A program made the translations under genes and the position numbers. A stretch of DNA of 64,000 nt, taken from positions 372,001 through 436,000 of the forward strand of contig CAWFME010000004.1 of NCBI GenBank assembly GCA_963816955.1, in the 5' to 3' direction. The notes beneath the pieces were generated by a model. It was not told where the DNA came from. It ran no database searches and saw only the letters and a list, made by a program, of their open reading frames with translations. Below, piece by piece: positions 42,915 to 52,158 of this stretch (the first letter of the stretch is position 1; the number at the start of each line of letters is the position of its first letter). The DNA comes from DATFQI01 sp963816955 (lineage in GTDB: Bacteria > Actinomycetota > Thermoleophilia > Solirubrobacterales > Solirubrobacteraceae).

Positions 42915-43865
42915 ATGCAATTCGACGGGTCGATCGTTCACGCAGAGCGTGAACAAGTAACCCCTCGCGCCGATGTGCGGTTGGCGTGGCTCGCGGCTCG
43001 GCAGCACGGCGTGCTCAGCGCCGAGGAGCTGAGAGCGTGCGGGCTGACGCCGCAGGCGATCGCGTATCGCGTCTCCATCGGCAGGTTGCATCCGCTCCAC
43101 CGCAGTGTCTACGCGGTCGGGCACGCCGGCACCACCCAGGACGGCTGTTACTTCGCCGCCGTGAAGGCCTGTGGAGTGGGGGCGGTGCTGGGCAAGCACT
43201 CGGCGGGGATGCTCGTGAACACCATCAGGTGGGAGGACAGGTACCCGGACGTGCTCGTGCTGGGCGACACCGTCCCGAGGCACCCGCGGATCAACGGCCA
43301 CCGGACCACCTATCTGCCGGCGCATCACGTCACCACGGTGCGTGGGATCCCGGTCACGACCGCCGCACGCACGTTGTTGGACCTCGCGGGAGTGCTGCCC
43401 GAGCACCGGCTGCGCAGGGCGGTCCGCCGGGCTCGGTTCCTCAAGCTCACCACGATCCCCTCGCTGACCGAGGTGCTGCACGGTCCCGGTCCTTCGCGCG
43501 GGCGCAAGAAGCTCGCTCGCATACTGGCCTGGAGCGCCGCGCCGACCCAGAGCGAGCTCGAGGACGCGGTGCTCGACCTGATCCTGCGGGGAGGACTTGC
43601 TCATCCCCTTGTCAATGCGCCGTTGTACCTCGCAGGCCGCCGGATCGTCCCGGACTTCCTCTGGCCCGAGCAGGGACTCATCATCGAGGCCGACGGACCG
43701 CATCACGACGACCCGCTCGAGCGCGCGGCCGACAGGGAGCGCCAGCACATCCTCGAGGCGCACGGATACCGGGTCGTGAGGGTCACGTGGGCGCAGGCGA
43801 TCTCAGAGCAAACCGCCACCCTCCGCCGCTTCGCCGCCGCCGGCGCGCCGCGACGGGTCGATTAG
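42915..43865 (+). CDS. AbiEi-like N-terminal / DUF559 C-terminal protein
   Basis: 316 aa. The N-terminal part (LAWLAARQHGVLSAEELRACG) resembles the winged-helix DNA-binding region of AbiEi-type antitoxins. The C-terminal 100 residues have the DUF559/VSR-like nuclease fold with VPDFLWPEQGLIIEADGPHH and YRVVRVTWAQA. Stand-alone genes of this kind are common in actinobacteria and of unproven function. No toxin gene is adjacent. Codon use looks less biased to GC than its neighbours. Confidence 0.8.
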   Translation: MQFDGSIVHAEREQVTPRADVRLAWLAARQHGVLSAEELRACGLTPQAIAYRVSIGRLHPLHRSVYAVGHAGTTQDGCYFAAVKACGVGAVLGKHSAGMLVNTIRWEDRYPDVLVLGDTVPRHPRINGHRTTYLPAHHVTTVRGIPVTTAARTLLDLAGVLPEHRLRRAVRRARFLKLTTIPSLTEVLHGPGPSRGRKKLARILAWSAAPTQSELEDAVLDLILRGGLAHPLVNAPLYLAGRRIVPDFLWPEQGLIIEADGPHHDDPLERAADRERQHILEAHGYRVVRVTWAQAISEQTATLRRFAAAGAPRRVD

Positions 43866-43956
43866 TGCGGCATAGACAGAACAACTGCACGCTCGCGCAT
43901 CAATCAACCGTCCAGTGGCTATCGCGGTGGCTCGCGCCGCCGCCGACGCACGTCAC

Positions 43957-46173
43957 ATGCGATTCGCGCCTCGGGCGTCGGCTTCCCCTACGGCGACGCC
44001 GGGCGCCTCGTTGCCCCTTCGCGCGCAGGCTCTGGTCCCGTTCGCTCTCGCTCTTGCGCTCGTGGTGGCGCTCGCCGCGGTCGGCGCGGCGATGGTCGCG
44101 CGCTCCGCGGTCGACCGTGAGCTCGCGGCCCAGGCCGAGACCGCTCGGCACCTCGTCGCGAACGAGATCGGCTCGATCCGGCAGCGGCTGACCGCCGAGG
44201 TCGGCCAACTGGGGACCGAGGAGGCCACGGGCAGCGGGCTCGCGCTCGAGGAGCACCTGATGGCGTTCTCCCGGCGGGAGCGGCTGACGCTCGCGGCCGC
44301 GATCGACGACGGCGGCAGCCCCGTGGGCGACGGACGGCTGGCGTGGACGCGGCTCCCGTTCACGCGCGCGCTGCTCGAGCAGGCCCGCCGCTCCGGGCGG
44401 CCCGCCTCCGGGACCGGTCGCTCCAGGCAGGACGAGCCGTTCGTGGTCGCCGTCGCATGGACCAAGGCGGGGCGCGCGCTCGTCGTCGGGCGCTCGGTCG
44501 ACCGCGGGCTGCTCGCGAAGGTGGAGCAAGCGACCGGCGTGCTCGTGCGCCTCGAGACGATCCACGCGGCGAAGACCGCCTCGCCGCACGGGACCGCCGG
44601 GTTCGAGTGGCCGTTGCGGCTCTCCGACGGCTCGACCTCGCGGGTGCAGGTCGCGGTCGCCTCGGACGCCCGCAGGGACGCCACGGTCTCCAGCCTGCTG
44701 CTCGTCGGCGGCGCCGGGGTGCTGATCGTCGCCGGCCTGATGCTCGTGCTCTCCAAGCTGCTGCGGCGGTCCGTCGTGCGGCCCGTCGAGGGCCTGCGCG
44801 CGGCGATGCAGCTCGTCGAGGGCGGCGACTACACCGCGCGCGTAGCGCCGTCGGGCGCGGGCGAGATCCGCACGCTGGTCGGCGGCTTCAACGACATGGC
44901 CACGCTGGTGGAAGCGCAGCGGGACCGCCTCCAGACGCTGGCCGAGAGCGACCCGCTGACCGGGCTGGCCAACCACCGCCGCTTCCACCAGGCGCTCGAG
45001 GACGCGATCGGCGCGGCGCGCTCGGCCGCGGTCGTGGTGCTCGACCTCGACCACTTCAAGTTCCTCAACGACACCCGCGGCCATCCCTACGGCGACCAGG
45101 TGCTGCGCGAGGTGGCCGCCAAGCTGCGCGAGGCGGTCCGCGGCGCGCACGACCTCGTCGGCCGGCTCGGCGGCGAGGAGTTCGGGATCCTGCTCGCAGA
45201 CGTGAGCGCCGACGAGGCGTTCCGCGTCGCCGAGCGCGCCCGCGCGCTGATCCGCGGGCTGCCGATCGACGGGTTCTCGCTCGACTGCTCCGCGGGCGTG
45301 GCGGCGTGGCCGACGGACACGGACACCCCGGAGCGGCTGCTCGACCTCGCCGATGCGGCGCTCTACCAGGCCAAGCGCATGGGCAGAGGGCAGTCCCGGC
45401 GGGTGGACGCCGACTCGGGCGAGGCGGCCGTCGACCAGCAGCGCGCGGCCGTGCGGCGGCTGCTCGACGATCCGTCGCTCATCACGCCCGTCTTCCAGCC
45501 GATCGTCGACCTCGCGACGGGCCGCGTGGCCGGCTACGAGGGCCTCTCGCGCTTCCCGGCCGAGGACGGCCGCCGCCCCGACGAATGGTTCGACCTCGCG
45601 CGCCGCTGCGGCCTCGGACCGCTGTTGCAGGCGCTCGCGCTGCGGCGGCTGGTCGAGGTCCCCGGCCGCCCGAACCGGACCTGGCTGTCGCTGAACCTCG
45701 ACGCGGGCGCGCTGGCCACGGACGCGGTCCAGGGCGCGCTGCCCGAGGACCTCGCCGGGATCGTCATCGAGATCACCGAGCAGGAGCTGCCGCCGGACGA
45801 CGAGGCGCTGCAACGGATCCTCGGCGACCTGCGCAGGCGCGGCGCCAAGATCGCCCTCGACGACGCGGGCGCCGGCTACGCGGGGCTGCAGCACGTGGTC
45901 CGCATCCGGCCGGAGATCATCAAGCTCGACCGCAGCCTCGTGCGCGGGGTCGACTCGGACGCGGAGCGGCTCGCGCTGATCGAGTCGTTCGCGGCCTTCT
46001 CGGCGCGTACGGGCGCGCTGCTGTGCGCTGAGGGCATCGAGACCGACGAGGAGCTCGCCGTGCTCGTGGACGCGCGCGTCGACCTCGGCCAGGGCTACCG
46101 CCTCGGCCGGCCCGGCCCGCCGTGGGCCGGCACCGCGCCGCTGGCGGCGCGTGTCGCCCCCCGGACCGTCTGA
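43957..46173 (+). CDS. HAMP-GGDEF-EAL c-di-GMP turnover protein
   Basis: 738 aa. Membrane helix (about 20-45), a periplasmic sensor region, a second helix (about 245-265), HAMP (RRSVVRPVEGLRAAMQ), then GGDEF with an intact GGEEF (about 405). The EAL domain has YEGLSRF (EGL instead of EAL) and retains IEITEQE, LDDAGAGYAG, IKLDRSLV, EGIET and QGYRLG. Both activities are therefore possible. c-di-GMP controls surface or developmental transitions in many bacteria. Monocistronic. Confidence 0.92.
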   Translation: MRFAPRASASPTATPGASLPLRAQALVPFALALALVVALAAVGAAMVARSAVDRELAAQAETARHLVANEIGSIRQRLTAEVGQLGTEEATGSGLALEEHLMAFSRRERLTLAAAIDDGGSPVGDGRLAWTRLPFTRALLEQARRSGRPASGTGRSRQDEPFVVAVAWTKAGRALVVGRSVDRGLLAKVEQATGVLVRLETIHAAKTASPHGTAGFEWPLRLSDGSTSRVQVAVASDARRDATVSSLLLVGGAGVLIVAGLMLVLSKLLRRSVVRPVEGLRAAMQLVEGGDYTARVAPSGAGEIRTLVGGFNDMATLVEAQRDRLQTLAESDPLTGLANHRRFHQALEDAIGAARSAAVVVLDLDHFKFLNDTRGHPYGDQVLREVAAKLREAVRGAHDLVGRLGGEEFGILLADVSADEAFRVAERARALIRGLPIDGFSLDCSAGVAAWPTDTDTPERLLDLADAALYQAKRMGRGQSRRVDADSGEAAVDQQRAAVRRLLDDPSLITPVFQPIVDLATGRVAGYEGLSRFPAEDGRRPDEWFDLARRCGLGPLLQALALRRLVEVPGRPNRTWLSLNLDAGALATDAVQGALPEDLAGIVIEITEQELPPDDEALQRILGDLRRRGAKIALDDAGAGYAGLQHVVRIRPEIIKLDRSLVRGVDSDAERLALIESFAAFSARTGALLCAEGIETDEELAVLVDARVDLGQGYRLGRPGPPWAGTAPLAARVAPRTV

Positions 46174-46281
46174 CCGGACACCTGTCCAGTCTCCATCGTG
46201 CCCCTCACAAGGGCGGCCGATGGTGACATCGGAGGGGGGAAGGAGTCCCCGTCCGACCTCGGACTCAGGGAAGAAGCACGC

Positions 46282-47927
46282 ATGCTCACGAAGATCCTGG
46301 CAACGCTCTCGGAGGTGACCGCCGCGAAGGCGCTCCCCGTCGTCGGCGTCGCCCTCGCGGCCGGGACGGCCACGGTGGGCGCGACCGGCGTGACCAAGAG
46401 CACGGGCGGCGAGCGGACCAAGATCGTCCGCGACGTGCGCGCGGACCGCGGCGCCGTCGGCGCGCGCGGGCCCGTCGGCCGCACCGGCCGTCCGGGGATC
46501 AAGGGTGTGACGGGCGCGCGCGGCGGGGCGGGTCCCGCCGGCGCGGACGGCCTCGACGGCGTGAACGGCCTCGACGGCGCCGCCGGCGCGACGGGTCTCG
46601 TCGGCCCGGCGGGCGCCACCGGTGCGGCCGGTCTCGACGGCGTCAACGGCGTGGACGGGCGCGACGGCCTCGACGGCGCGGACGGCATCGACGGCATCGC
46701 GGGCGCCGCTGGCGTGGACGGCGCCCAGGGCGACACCGGCGCGACGGGCGCCCAGGGTCCGGCCGGCGCCGACGGCGCTCAGGGCCCGGCGGGCGCCAAG
46801 GGCGATACCGGCGCGGCCGGTGCCGATGGCGCCAAGGGCGACAAGGGCGACACGGGTGCGGCCGGTGCCGATGGCGCCAAGGGCGACAAGGGCGATACGG
46901 GTGCGGCTGGTGCCGATGGCGCCAAGGGCGACACGGGCGACACCGGCGCGGCCGGTGCCGATGGCGCCAAGGGCGACACGGGCGACACCGGCGCGGCCGG
47001 TGCCGACGGCGCCAAGGGCGACACGGGCGCGCAGGGCCCCGCGGGTCCGCAGGGGCCGCAGGGGCTCCAGGGCCCGAAGGGCGACACGGGTGCTCAGGGC
47101 CCGGCCGGCGCCGACGGTGCGCAGGGCCCCGCCGGTCCCGAGGGTCCGCAGGGCGATACGGGTGCGGCCGGCGCCGACAGGGCGCGAAGGGCGACACGGG
47201 CGAGCAGGGCCCCGCCGGCCCGATGGGGCCGCAGGGCCTGACCGGCCCGAAGGGCGACAAGGGCGACACCGGCGCGGCCGGCGCCGACGGCGCGGCCGGC
47301 TCCCAGGGTCAGGCCGGCGCGATCGGCGCCCAAGGGCCGGCTGGTGCGAACGGCGCGACCGGCGCTCAGGGTCCGGCCGGTGCCACGGGCGCCGACGGTG
47401 CCACCGGCGCGCAGGGCCCGAAGGGCGACAGGGGCGACAAGGGCGACACGGGCGCCCAGGGCCCGCAGGGCGCCAAGGGCGACACCGGCGCGACCGGGCC
47501 CCAGGGTCCGGCCGGCCAGAGCGGCATGGTGACCGCCAAGGAGGTCTACCTCGACTCCGCGGTCGCGCTGCCCGCCGACGCGACCGTCGCCGTCACCGCG
47601 ATCAGCCTGCCCGCCGGCAGCTACCGCCTCGACGGCGTGACCCGGCTCACCAAGAGCCCGGGCACGGCCGACTGGGCCTGCGCGCTCAACGGCGACCCGA
47701 CGGCCAACGGCACCGGCGACGACACCGACTCCGGCAACTTCGGCCACACGCAGAACAACTCGGTGACCGCGAACCTCCACCTGACCGCGACGCTCAGCGC
47801 GGCCGGCACCATCGTCCTGCGCTGCCGCACGACGGCGGCCGCGAGCGCGCGCGAGACGAAGATCATCGCGACGCCGCTCGGCGCGACCAACCGCGTCGCC
47901 GGCAGCGCTGGAGCCTCGGGCTCCTAA
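46282..47927 (+). CDS. Collagen-like (Gly-X-Y) repeat protein with beta-rich C-terminal domain; one frameshift near 47178
   Basis: About 548 aa if corrected. The N-terminal region (residues 1-50) has a hydrophobic stretch, then Gly-X-Y triplets run from about residue 60 to residue 415 (GPVGRTGRPGIKGVTG...). A C-terminal globular domain of about 130 aa (VTAKEVYLDSAV...) is likely a trimerising beta-sandwich. The frame breaks at GACAGGGCGCG near 47178, where one base is lost or two gained; the next frame continues the same triplet pattern. Probably surface-exposed. Upstream 100 bases have no promoter I can name. Confidence 0.85.
46810..47034. repeat. 45-bp tandem repeat, five copies, in the collagen-like gene
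   Basis: Unit encodes 15 residues, GAAGADGAKGDKGDT. Copies start at 46810, 46855, 46900, 46945 and 46990 and differ at wobble positions and in the middle Lys/Thr triplet. Copy number may vary between strains. Confidence 0.85.
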
Positions 47928-47942
47928 GGCCGATACGGAAGC

Positions 47943-48530
47943 ATGAGCGCCGCCGTCCCCGCCAGCGCGGTCCCCGTGACGCGCAAGCGTCGCCGCCCGC
48001 GCCGCGGGATGGTGGTCGCGCTGCTGCTCGCCGCGCTGCTGTCGGCGGCCGGCGCGTTCGCGGCGCTCCAGCTCACGCGCGACGACGCCGCCCCGGTCCC
48101 GGCCGCCGGCAAGCCCGCGCTGCTGACCGGCGGCGTGCTCTCCGCGGTCACCGCCGCCGTGGGCCACGACGTCTACGGCATCAGCGCCCCGGCCGGCACC
48201 CGGCCCGAGGTCACGCGCGGGTCCGGCGGCGAGGTGTGGGTCCGCTACCTGGGCGCCGGCGCGAAGCTCGGCGACCCGCGCGCCGACCACCTGACGGTCG
48301 GCACCTACCCCCGCAATGACGCGCTCGCGGCCGCGCAGGCCGCCGCCGAGGGCAAGCAGCAGCGGTCGGCCGAGCTGCCGGACGGCGGCGTGATGCTGTG
48401 GAGCGTCGAGCGGCCCCAGAGCGTGTACGCCGCGAGCCCGGGCAGCGACCTCCTCGTCGAGGTCTACAGCCCGGACCCCGAGCGCGCCCGCGCGCTCGTC
48501 AGCGGCGGCGCCGTCGCGCCCCTCCGCTAG
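47943..48530 (+). CDS. Secreted or membrane-anchored hypothetical protein
   Basis: 195 aa. N-terminal basic tail (TRKRRRPRRG), membrane helix (about 23-43), then an extracytoplasmic domain of about 140 aa with no recognised motif. It starts 15 bases after the collagen-like gene and may be co-transcribed with it, possibly a secreted partner. Confidence 0.65.
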   Translation: MSAAVPASAVPVTRKRRRPRRGMVVALLLAALLSAAGAFAALQLTRDDAAPVPAAGKPALLTGGVLSAVTAAVGHDVYGISAPAGTRPEVTRGSGGEVWVRYLGAGAKLGDPRADHLTVGTYPRNDALAAAQAAAEGKQQRSAELPDGGVMLWSVERPQSVYAASPGSDLLVEVYSPDPERARALVSGGAVAPLR

Positions 48531-48595
48531 CCGCGGTCGCGCCAGCCATGGCCACCGCGCGTGTGCCGATCTCCTGAGGTGGTACGCCTAAGGGC

Positions 48596-49462
48596 ATGAC
48601 CCCCACACGCAAGCTCGGCGACGCCGACGTGTTCCCGATCGGCCTCGGCGGCATGCCGATGTCGCTCTCGAGCCGCCCGCCCGAGGAGCAGTCGATCCGC
48701 ACGATCCACGCGGCGCTGGACGCGGGCGTGAACTTCATCGACACGGCCGACGCCTACTCGGCCGACGCCACGGACTTCGGCCACAACGAGCGGCTGATCG
48801 CGAAGGCGCTCAAGGATCGCCGGGACGGCGTGATCATCGCCACCAAGGGCGGCCACACGCGGACCGAGGACGGCGCCTGGGAGCTCGACGGCCGCCCCGA
48901 GTACATCAAGCGCGCCTGCGAGCAGTCGCTGCTGGCGCTGGAGACCGACCGGATCGATCTCTACCAGTACCACCGCCCCGACCCCACGGTGCCCTACGCG
49001 GAGACGATCGGCGCCTTCAAGGAGCTCCAGGACGAGGGCAAGGTCCGCTGGATCGGCATCTCCAACGCGAACACGGAGCAGATCGAGGAGACCCGCGGGA
49101 TCGTCGACCTCGTCTCCGTCCAGAACCAGCTCTCGCTCGAGTACGGCTCCCCGATCGGCAAGGGCGAGGTCGAGCTGTGCGAGCGAGAGGGCATCGCGTT
49201 CCTGCCCTGGTCGCCGTTCGGCGGCATCTCGAAGGCGGGCGACGCCCCCGCAGCGCACGACCCGGTGCGCGCCGCCGCCGAGGCGCACGGCGTCTCGCCC
49301 CAGCAGGTCGTCCTCGCCTGGCTGCTGGCGCTGAGCCCCGTGATGATCCCGATCCCGGGCGCGAGCCGCCCCGAGTCGATCACCGACTCCGTCAAGGCGA
49401 TCGAGCTCGAGCTCTCGCACGAGGAGTTGCAGGCGATCGGGGGGATCGCGCAGACCGCATAG
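48596..49462 (+). CDS. Aldo/keto reductase
   Basis: 288 aa, (beta/alpha)8 oxidoreductase. Catalytic tetrad: Asp in FIDTADAYS, Tyr in the same segment, Lys in ATKGGHT and His in YQYHRPDP. NADPH-binding motif in PIPGASRPESI. Substrate unknown. Lies 11 bases before ku, but the leaderless -10 ahead of ku argues for separate transcription. Confidence 0.92.
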   Translation: MTPTRKLGDADVFPIGLGGMPMSLSSRPPEEQSIRTIHAALDAGVNFIDTADAYSADATDFGHNERLIAKALKDRRDGVIIATKGGHTRTEDGAWELDGRPEYIKRACEQSLLALETDRIDLYQYHRPDPTVPYAETIGAFKELQDEGKVRWIGISNANTEQIEETRGIVDLVSVQNQLSLEYGSPIGKGEVELCEREGIAFLPWSPFGGISKAGDAPAAHDPVRAAAEAHGVSPQQVVLAWLLALSPVMIPIPGASRPESITDSVKAIELELSHEELQAIGGIAQTA

Positions 49463-49465
49463 AAT
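49460..49465 (+). promoter_or_regulatory. -10 hexamer TAGAAT, 8 bases before ku ATG
   Basis: TAGAAT starts on the A/T boundary of the preceding stop codon region and ends 8 bases before the ATG at 49474. Strong TANNNT match and no ribosome site. Confidence 0.5.
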
Positions 49466-49473
49466 CTCAGCCC

Positions 49474-50325
49474 ATGCCCCGATCGATGTGGAGTGGCGCG
49501 ATCTCCTTCGGCCTCGTGAACGTGCCCGTCAAGCTCTACTCGGCCGTCTCGCGCAAGACCGTCCGGTTCAACCAGCTCAACGCGGAGACCGGCAACCGGA
49601 TCGCGCAGAAGCGCGTGGACCCCGAGACGGGCGAGGAGGTCGGCTACGACCAGATCGTCAAGGGCTACGAGCTCACGAAGGACCGCTACGTCGTCATCAC
49701 CCCCGACGAGCTCGACGCGCTGGACCCGGAGAAGACGCGCACGGTCGACATCGAGGACTTCGTGGACCTCGACGAGATCGACCCCGTCTACTACGACCAT
49801 CCGTACTATCTCGTCCCCGACAAGGGCGCGACGAAGGCCTACGGGCTGCTGCTGGGGGCGATGAAGCAGGCCAACAAGGTCGCGATCGCCCGCGTGGTGC
49901 TGCGCTCCAAGGAGCAGCTCGTCGCGATCCGCCCGGCCGGCGACGTCCTGATGATGGAGACGATGCTCTTCCACGACGAGGTCGTGCCCGCCCACGACAT
50001 CGAGGACCTGCCTGAGAGCAAGGAGCTCAAGGCCACCGATCGCGAGCTCAAGATGGCGCAGCAGCTGATCGACTCGCTCTCGAGCGAGTTCGACCCGACG
50101 AGCTACCACGACGAGTACCGCGAGAAGGTGCTCGAGCTGATCGAGATGAAGGCCTCCGGCCAGGAGATCGCCGTCCAGCCCGAGGCGCCCGAGCCCGCGA
50201 AGGTCCCGGACCTCATGGCCGCGCTCGAGGCGAGCCTCGCCGCGGTCAAGGACGACGGGGCGGGCAAGAAGAAGTCCTCGGGCTCGAAGAAGTCCGAGAA
50301 GAAGGAAAAGGCGAAGGCCGCCTAG
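49474..50325 (+). CDS. ku: Ku DNA-end-binding protein
   Basis: 283 aa, bacterial Ku homodimer subunit for non-homologous end joining. The N-terminal signature MWSGAISFGLVNVPVKLYSA, the beta-barrel core, and the C-terminal DNA-bridging helices with a Lys/Ser-rich tail (KKKSSGSKKSEKKEKAKAA) are typical. The basic tail recruits LigD in characterised systems. It lies about 7 kb after the ligase gene and 5 kb before the polymerase gene, not in one operon. Confidence 0.95.
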   Translation: MPRSMWSGAISFGLVNVPVKLYSAVSRKTVRFNQLNAETGNRIAQKRVDPETGEEVGYDQIVKGYELTKDRYVVITPDELDALDPEKTRTVDIEDFVDLDEIDPVYYDHPYYLVPDKGATKAYGLLLGAMKQANKVAIARVVLRSKEQLVAIRPAGDVLMMETMLFHDEVVPAHDIEDLPESKELKATDRELKMAQQLIDSLSSEFDPTSYHDEYREKVLELIEMKASGQEIAVQPEAPEPAKVPDLMAALEASLAAVKDDGAGKKKSSGSKKSEKKEKAKAA

Positions 50326-50339
50326 CCCGGGATTCGGGC

Positions 50340-50702
50340 TCAGTCCATCTCGAACCACACCCGCGTGCGCGGGTGGTGGTCGATCCCCCAGCGGTCCGCG
50401 AGCTCGTCGACGAGCACGAGGCCCCAGCCCGAGGCGCGCAGCGGGTCGTCCGGCGGCGGCTCGGGCTCGAACCCGCGGCCCGGGTCGTGGACCTCGATCC
50501 GCAGCGTGCGGCCCTCGAGCGCGACGACGAGCCGCACCACCGCGCCGCCGGCGTGCCGGACGGCGTTGGTGACGAGCTCCGAGACGAGCAGCCGCACGTC
50601 GCGCATCCGCTCGGCGCTGATGCGCCCCTCGATCTCGGCCAGGGCGCCGCGCGCGCGGGCGGGCGCCGACGGCGTGCTCTCGAGCTCGACGTCGAACGTC
50701 AT
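50340..50702 (-). CDS. Anti-sigma kinase-like GHKL ATPase
   Basis: 120 aa. N-box LLVSELVTNAVRHAG, G1 HDPGRGF, G2 GWGLVLVDELADRWG. The SELVTNAVRH form is that of actinobacterial RsbW-like regulators, shorter than the 28697 and 40509 kinases. It overlaps the STAS gene by 4 bases (ATGA). Function as a sigma-factor or response inhibitor is inferred. Confidence 0.85.
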   Translation of the reverse strand: MTFDVELESTPSAPARARGALAEIEGRISAERMRDVRLLVSELVTNAVRHAGGAVVRLVVALEGRTLRIEVHDPGRGFEPEPPPDDPLRASGWGLVLVDELADRWGIDHHPRTRVWFEMD

Positions 50703-51052
50703 GGCGCCCCGTCGCCGTCGAGCGTGGCCGGGTCGTCCACGAAGGAGAGATGCTCCTCCATGCCGGTGATCGCGAAGACGCGGTGGATCGGGTCCGGGCC
50801 GCGGACGAGGACCAGCGGGCGACCGGCCGCGCTGAGCGAGCGCGACGCGAGCGCGACCATCCGCAGCCCGGTCGAGTCCATGAACTCCAGCTCGCGCAGG
50901 TCGAGCACGACCCGGCGGACCCCGTCGTCGCCGGCCAGCCGGCCGATCTCCTCCTCGAGCGAGGGCGTGGCGGACAGGTCGAGCTCGCCCGTGAGCGCGA
51001 TCAGCGCGTCGCCGGCGCGCGTGAGCGTCGTTGTGAAAGCGAGGGGGGCCAC
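50699..51052 (-). CDS. STAS-domain anti-sigma factor antagonist
   Basis: 117 aa from a GTG at 51052. ALTGELDLSATPSLEEE and the phospho-site LEFMDSTGLRMV (Ser near 57). Coupled to the kinase. A longer frame starting at 51130 adds a Ser-rich leader that I do not favour. Confidence 0.82.
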   Translation of the reverse strand: MAPLAFTTTLTRAGDALIALTGELDLSATPSLEEEIGRLAGDDGVRRVVLDLRELEFMDSTGLRMVALASRSLSAAGRPLVLVRGPDPIHRVFAITGMEEHLSFVDDPATLDGDGAP

Positions 51053-51099
51053 CTCGCAGTGAAGCGTAAACGGCCGCGCAACAGGGGAGACCCGGCAGG

Positions 51100-52158
51100 A
51101 TGACGAGGTTGCGTCGCGCGGACTGCTCAAGCCCCGGGTTCCAGCGCGTCAAGCGGGGCCGCGGGTTCTCCTACCTCGACGAGGAGGGCGACCCGATCGA
51201 CGAGCCCGACGTCGTCGCGCGCATCCGCAGCCTCGGCATCCCGCCGGCCTGGAAGGACGTCTGGATCTGCCCGTGGGACCGCGGCCACATCCAGGCCACC
51301 GGCGTCGACGCGGCCGGCCGCAAGCAGTACCTCTACCACGCGGACTGGCGCACCCGGCGCGACGCCGAGAAGTTCGACGAGATGCTCGACTTCGCCAAGG
51401 ACCTGCCGTCGCTGCGCGACCGCGTGGCCGCCGACCTGGAGGCGGGCGACAAGCTCACCCGCGCGCGCGTGCTCGCCTGCGCCGTGCGGCTGCTCGACCG
51501 CGGCTTCTTCCGGATCGGCACGGAGGAGTACACGGAGTCGAACGAGAGCTACGGCCTGGCCACGATGCGCAAGGCGCACGTCGTGGTCGAGGACGGCGAC
51601 ACGATGATCTTCGACTACAAGGCCAAGTCCGGCAAGCGCCAGATCCGCGCGGTCGTCGACCCGGTCGCGGTCGAGGTGGTCGGCGCGCTCAAGCGCCGCC
51701 GCGGCGGCGGGGACGAGCTGCTCGCCTACCGCAACGGGCGCAGCTGGTACGACATCCGCTCGGGCGACATCAACGAGTACATCAAGGAGATCACCGGCAA
51801 GGGGTACTCCGCCAAGGACTTCCGGACCTGGAACGCGACCGTGCTCGCGGCGGTCGCGCTGGCGGTCTCCGGCGAGGTCGCCGACACCAAGACCGGCCGC
51901 AAGCGCGCGATCTCCCGCGCGGTCAAGGAGGTCGCGCACTACCTCGGCAACACGCCGGCGGTCTGCCGCGCCTCCTACATCGACCCGCGCGTGTTCGACG
52001 CCTACGAGGGCGGCCTGATCATCCGCCCGGCGCTGGAGGCCGCGGCGGAGGTCGACGACGACGCCCCGGCGATCCACCAGCCCGCCCTGGAGAAGGCGGT
52101 GCTGGACCTGATCGACGAGCGCACCTCGGCGCCGGGCGTCGAGAAGGTCGCCGCCTAG
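51100..52158 (+). CDS. DNA topoisomerase IB
   Basis: 352 aa, poxvirus/eukaryotic-type topoisomerase I found in some bacteria. Conserved catalytic residues: Arg/Lys in the middle (LTRARVLACAVRLL, KDFRTWNATV), a His in AHYLGNTP, and the nucleophilic Tyr near 293 in ASYIDPRV. Relaxes positive and negative supercoils by a 3'-phosphotyrosine. Divergent from the STAS/kinase pair, convergent with the antiporter. Confidence 0.94.
   Translation: MTRLRRADCSSPGFQRVKRGRGFSYLDEEGDPIDEPDVVARIRSLGIPPAWKDVWICPWDRGHIQATGVDAAGRKQYLYHADWRTRRDAEKFDEMLDFAKDLPSLRDRVAADLEAGDKLTRARVLACAVRLLDRGFFRIGTEEYTESNESYGLATMRKAHVVVEDGDTMIFDYKAKSGKRQIRAVVDPVAVEVVGALKRRRGGGDELLAYRNGRSWYDIRSGDINEYIKEITGKGYSAKDFRTWNATVLAAVALAVSGEVADTKTGRKRAISRAVKEVAHYLGNTPAVCRASYIDPRVFDAYEGGLIIRPALEAAAEVDDDAPAIHQPALEKAVLDLIDERTSAPGVEKVAA

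Noticed and set aside
42798..43763. Minus-strand frame opposite the DUF559 gene
   Set aside because: Frame without any motif, opposite a gene with clear AbiEi/DUF559 features.
46810..47034. Tandem repeats considered as CRISPR or satellite
   Set aside because: The 45-bp repeats are adjacent without spacers, in frame, and encode Gly-X-Y triplets.
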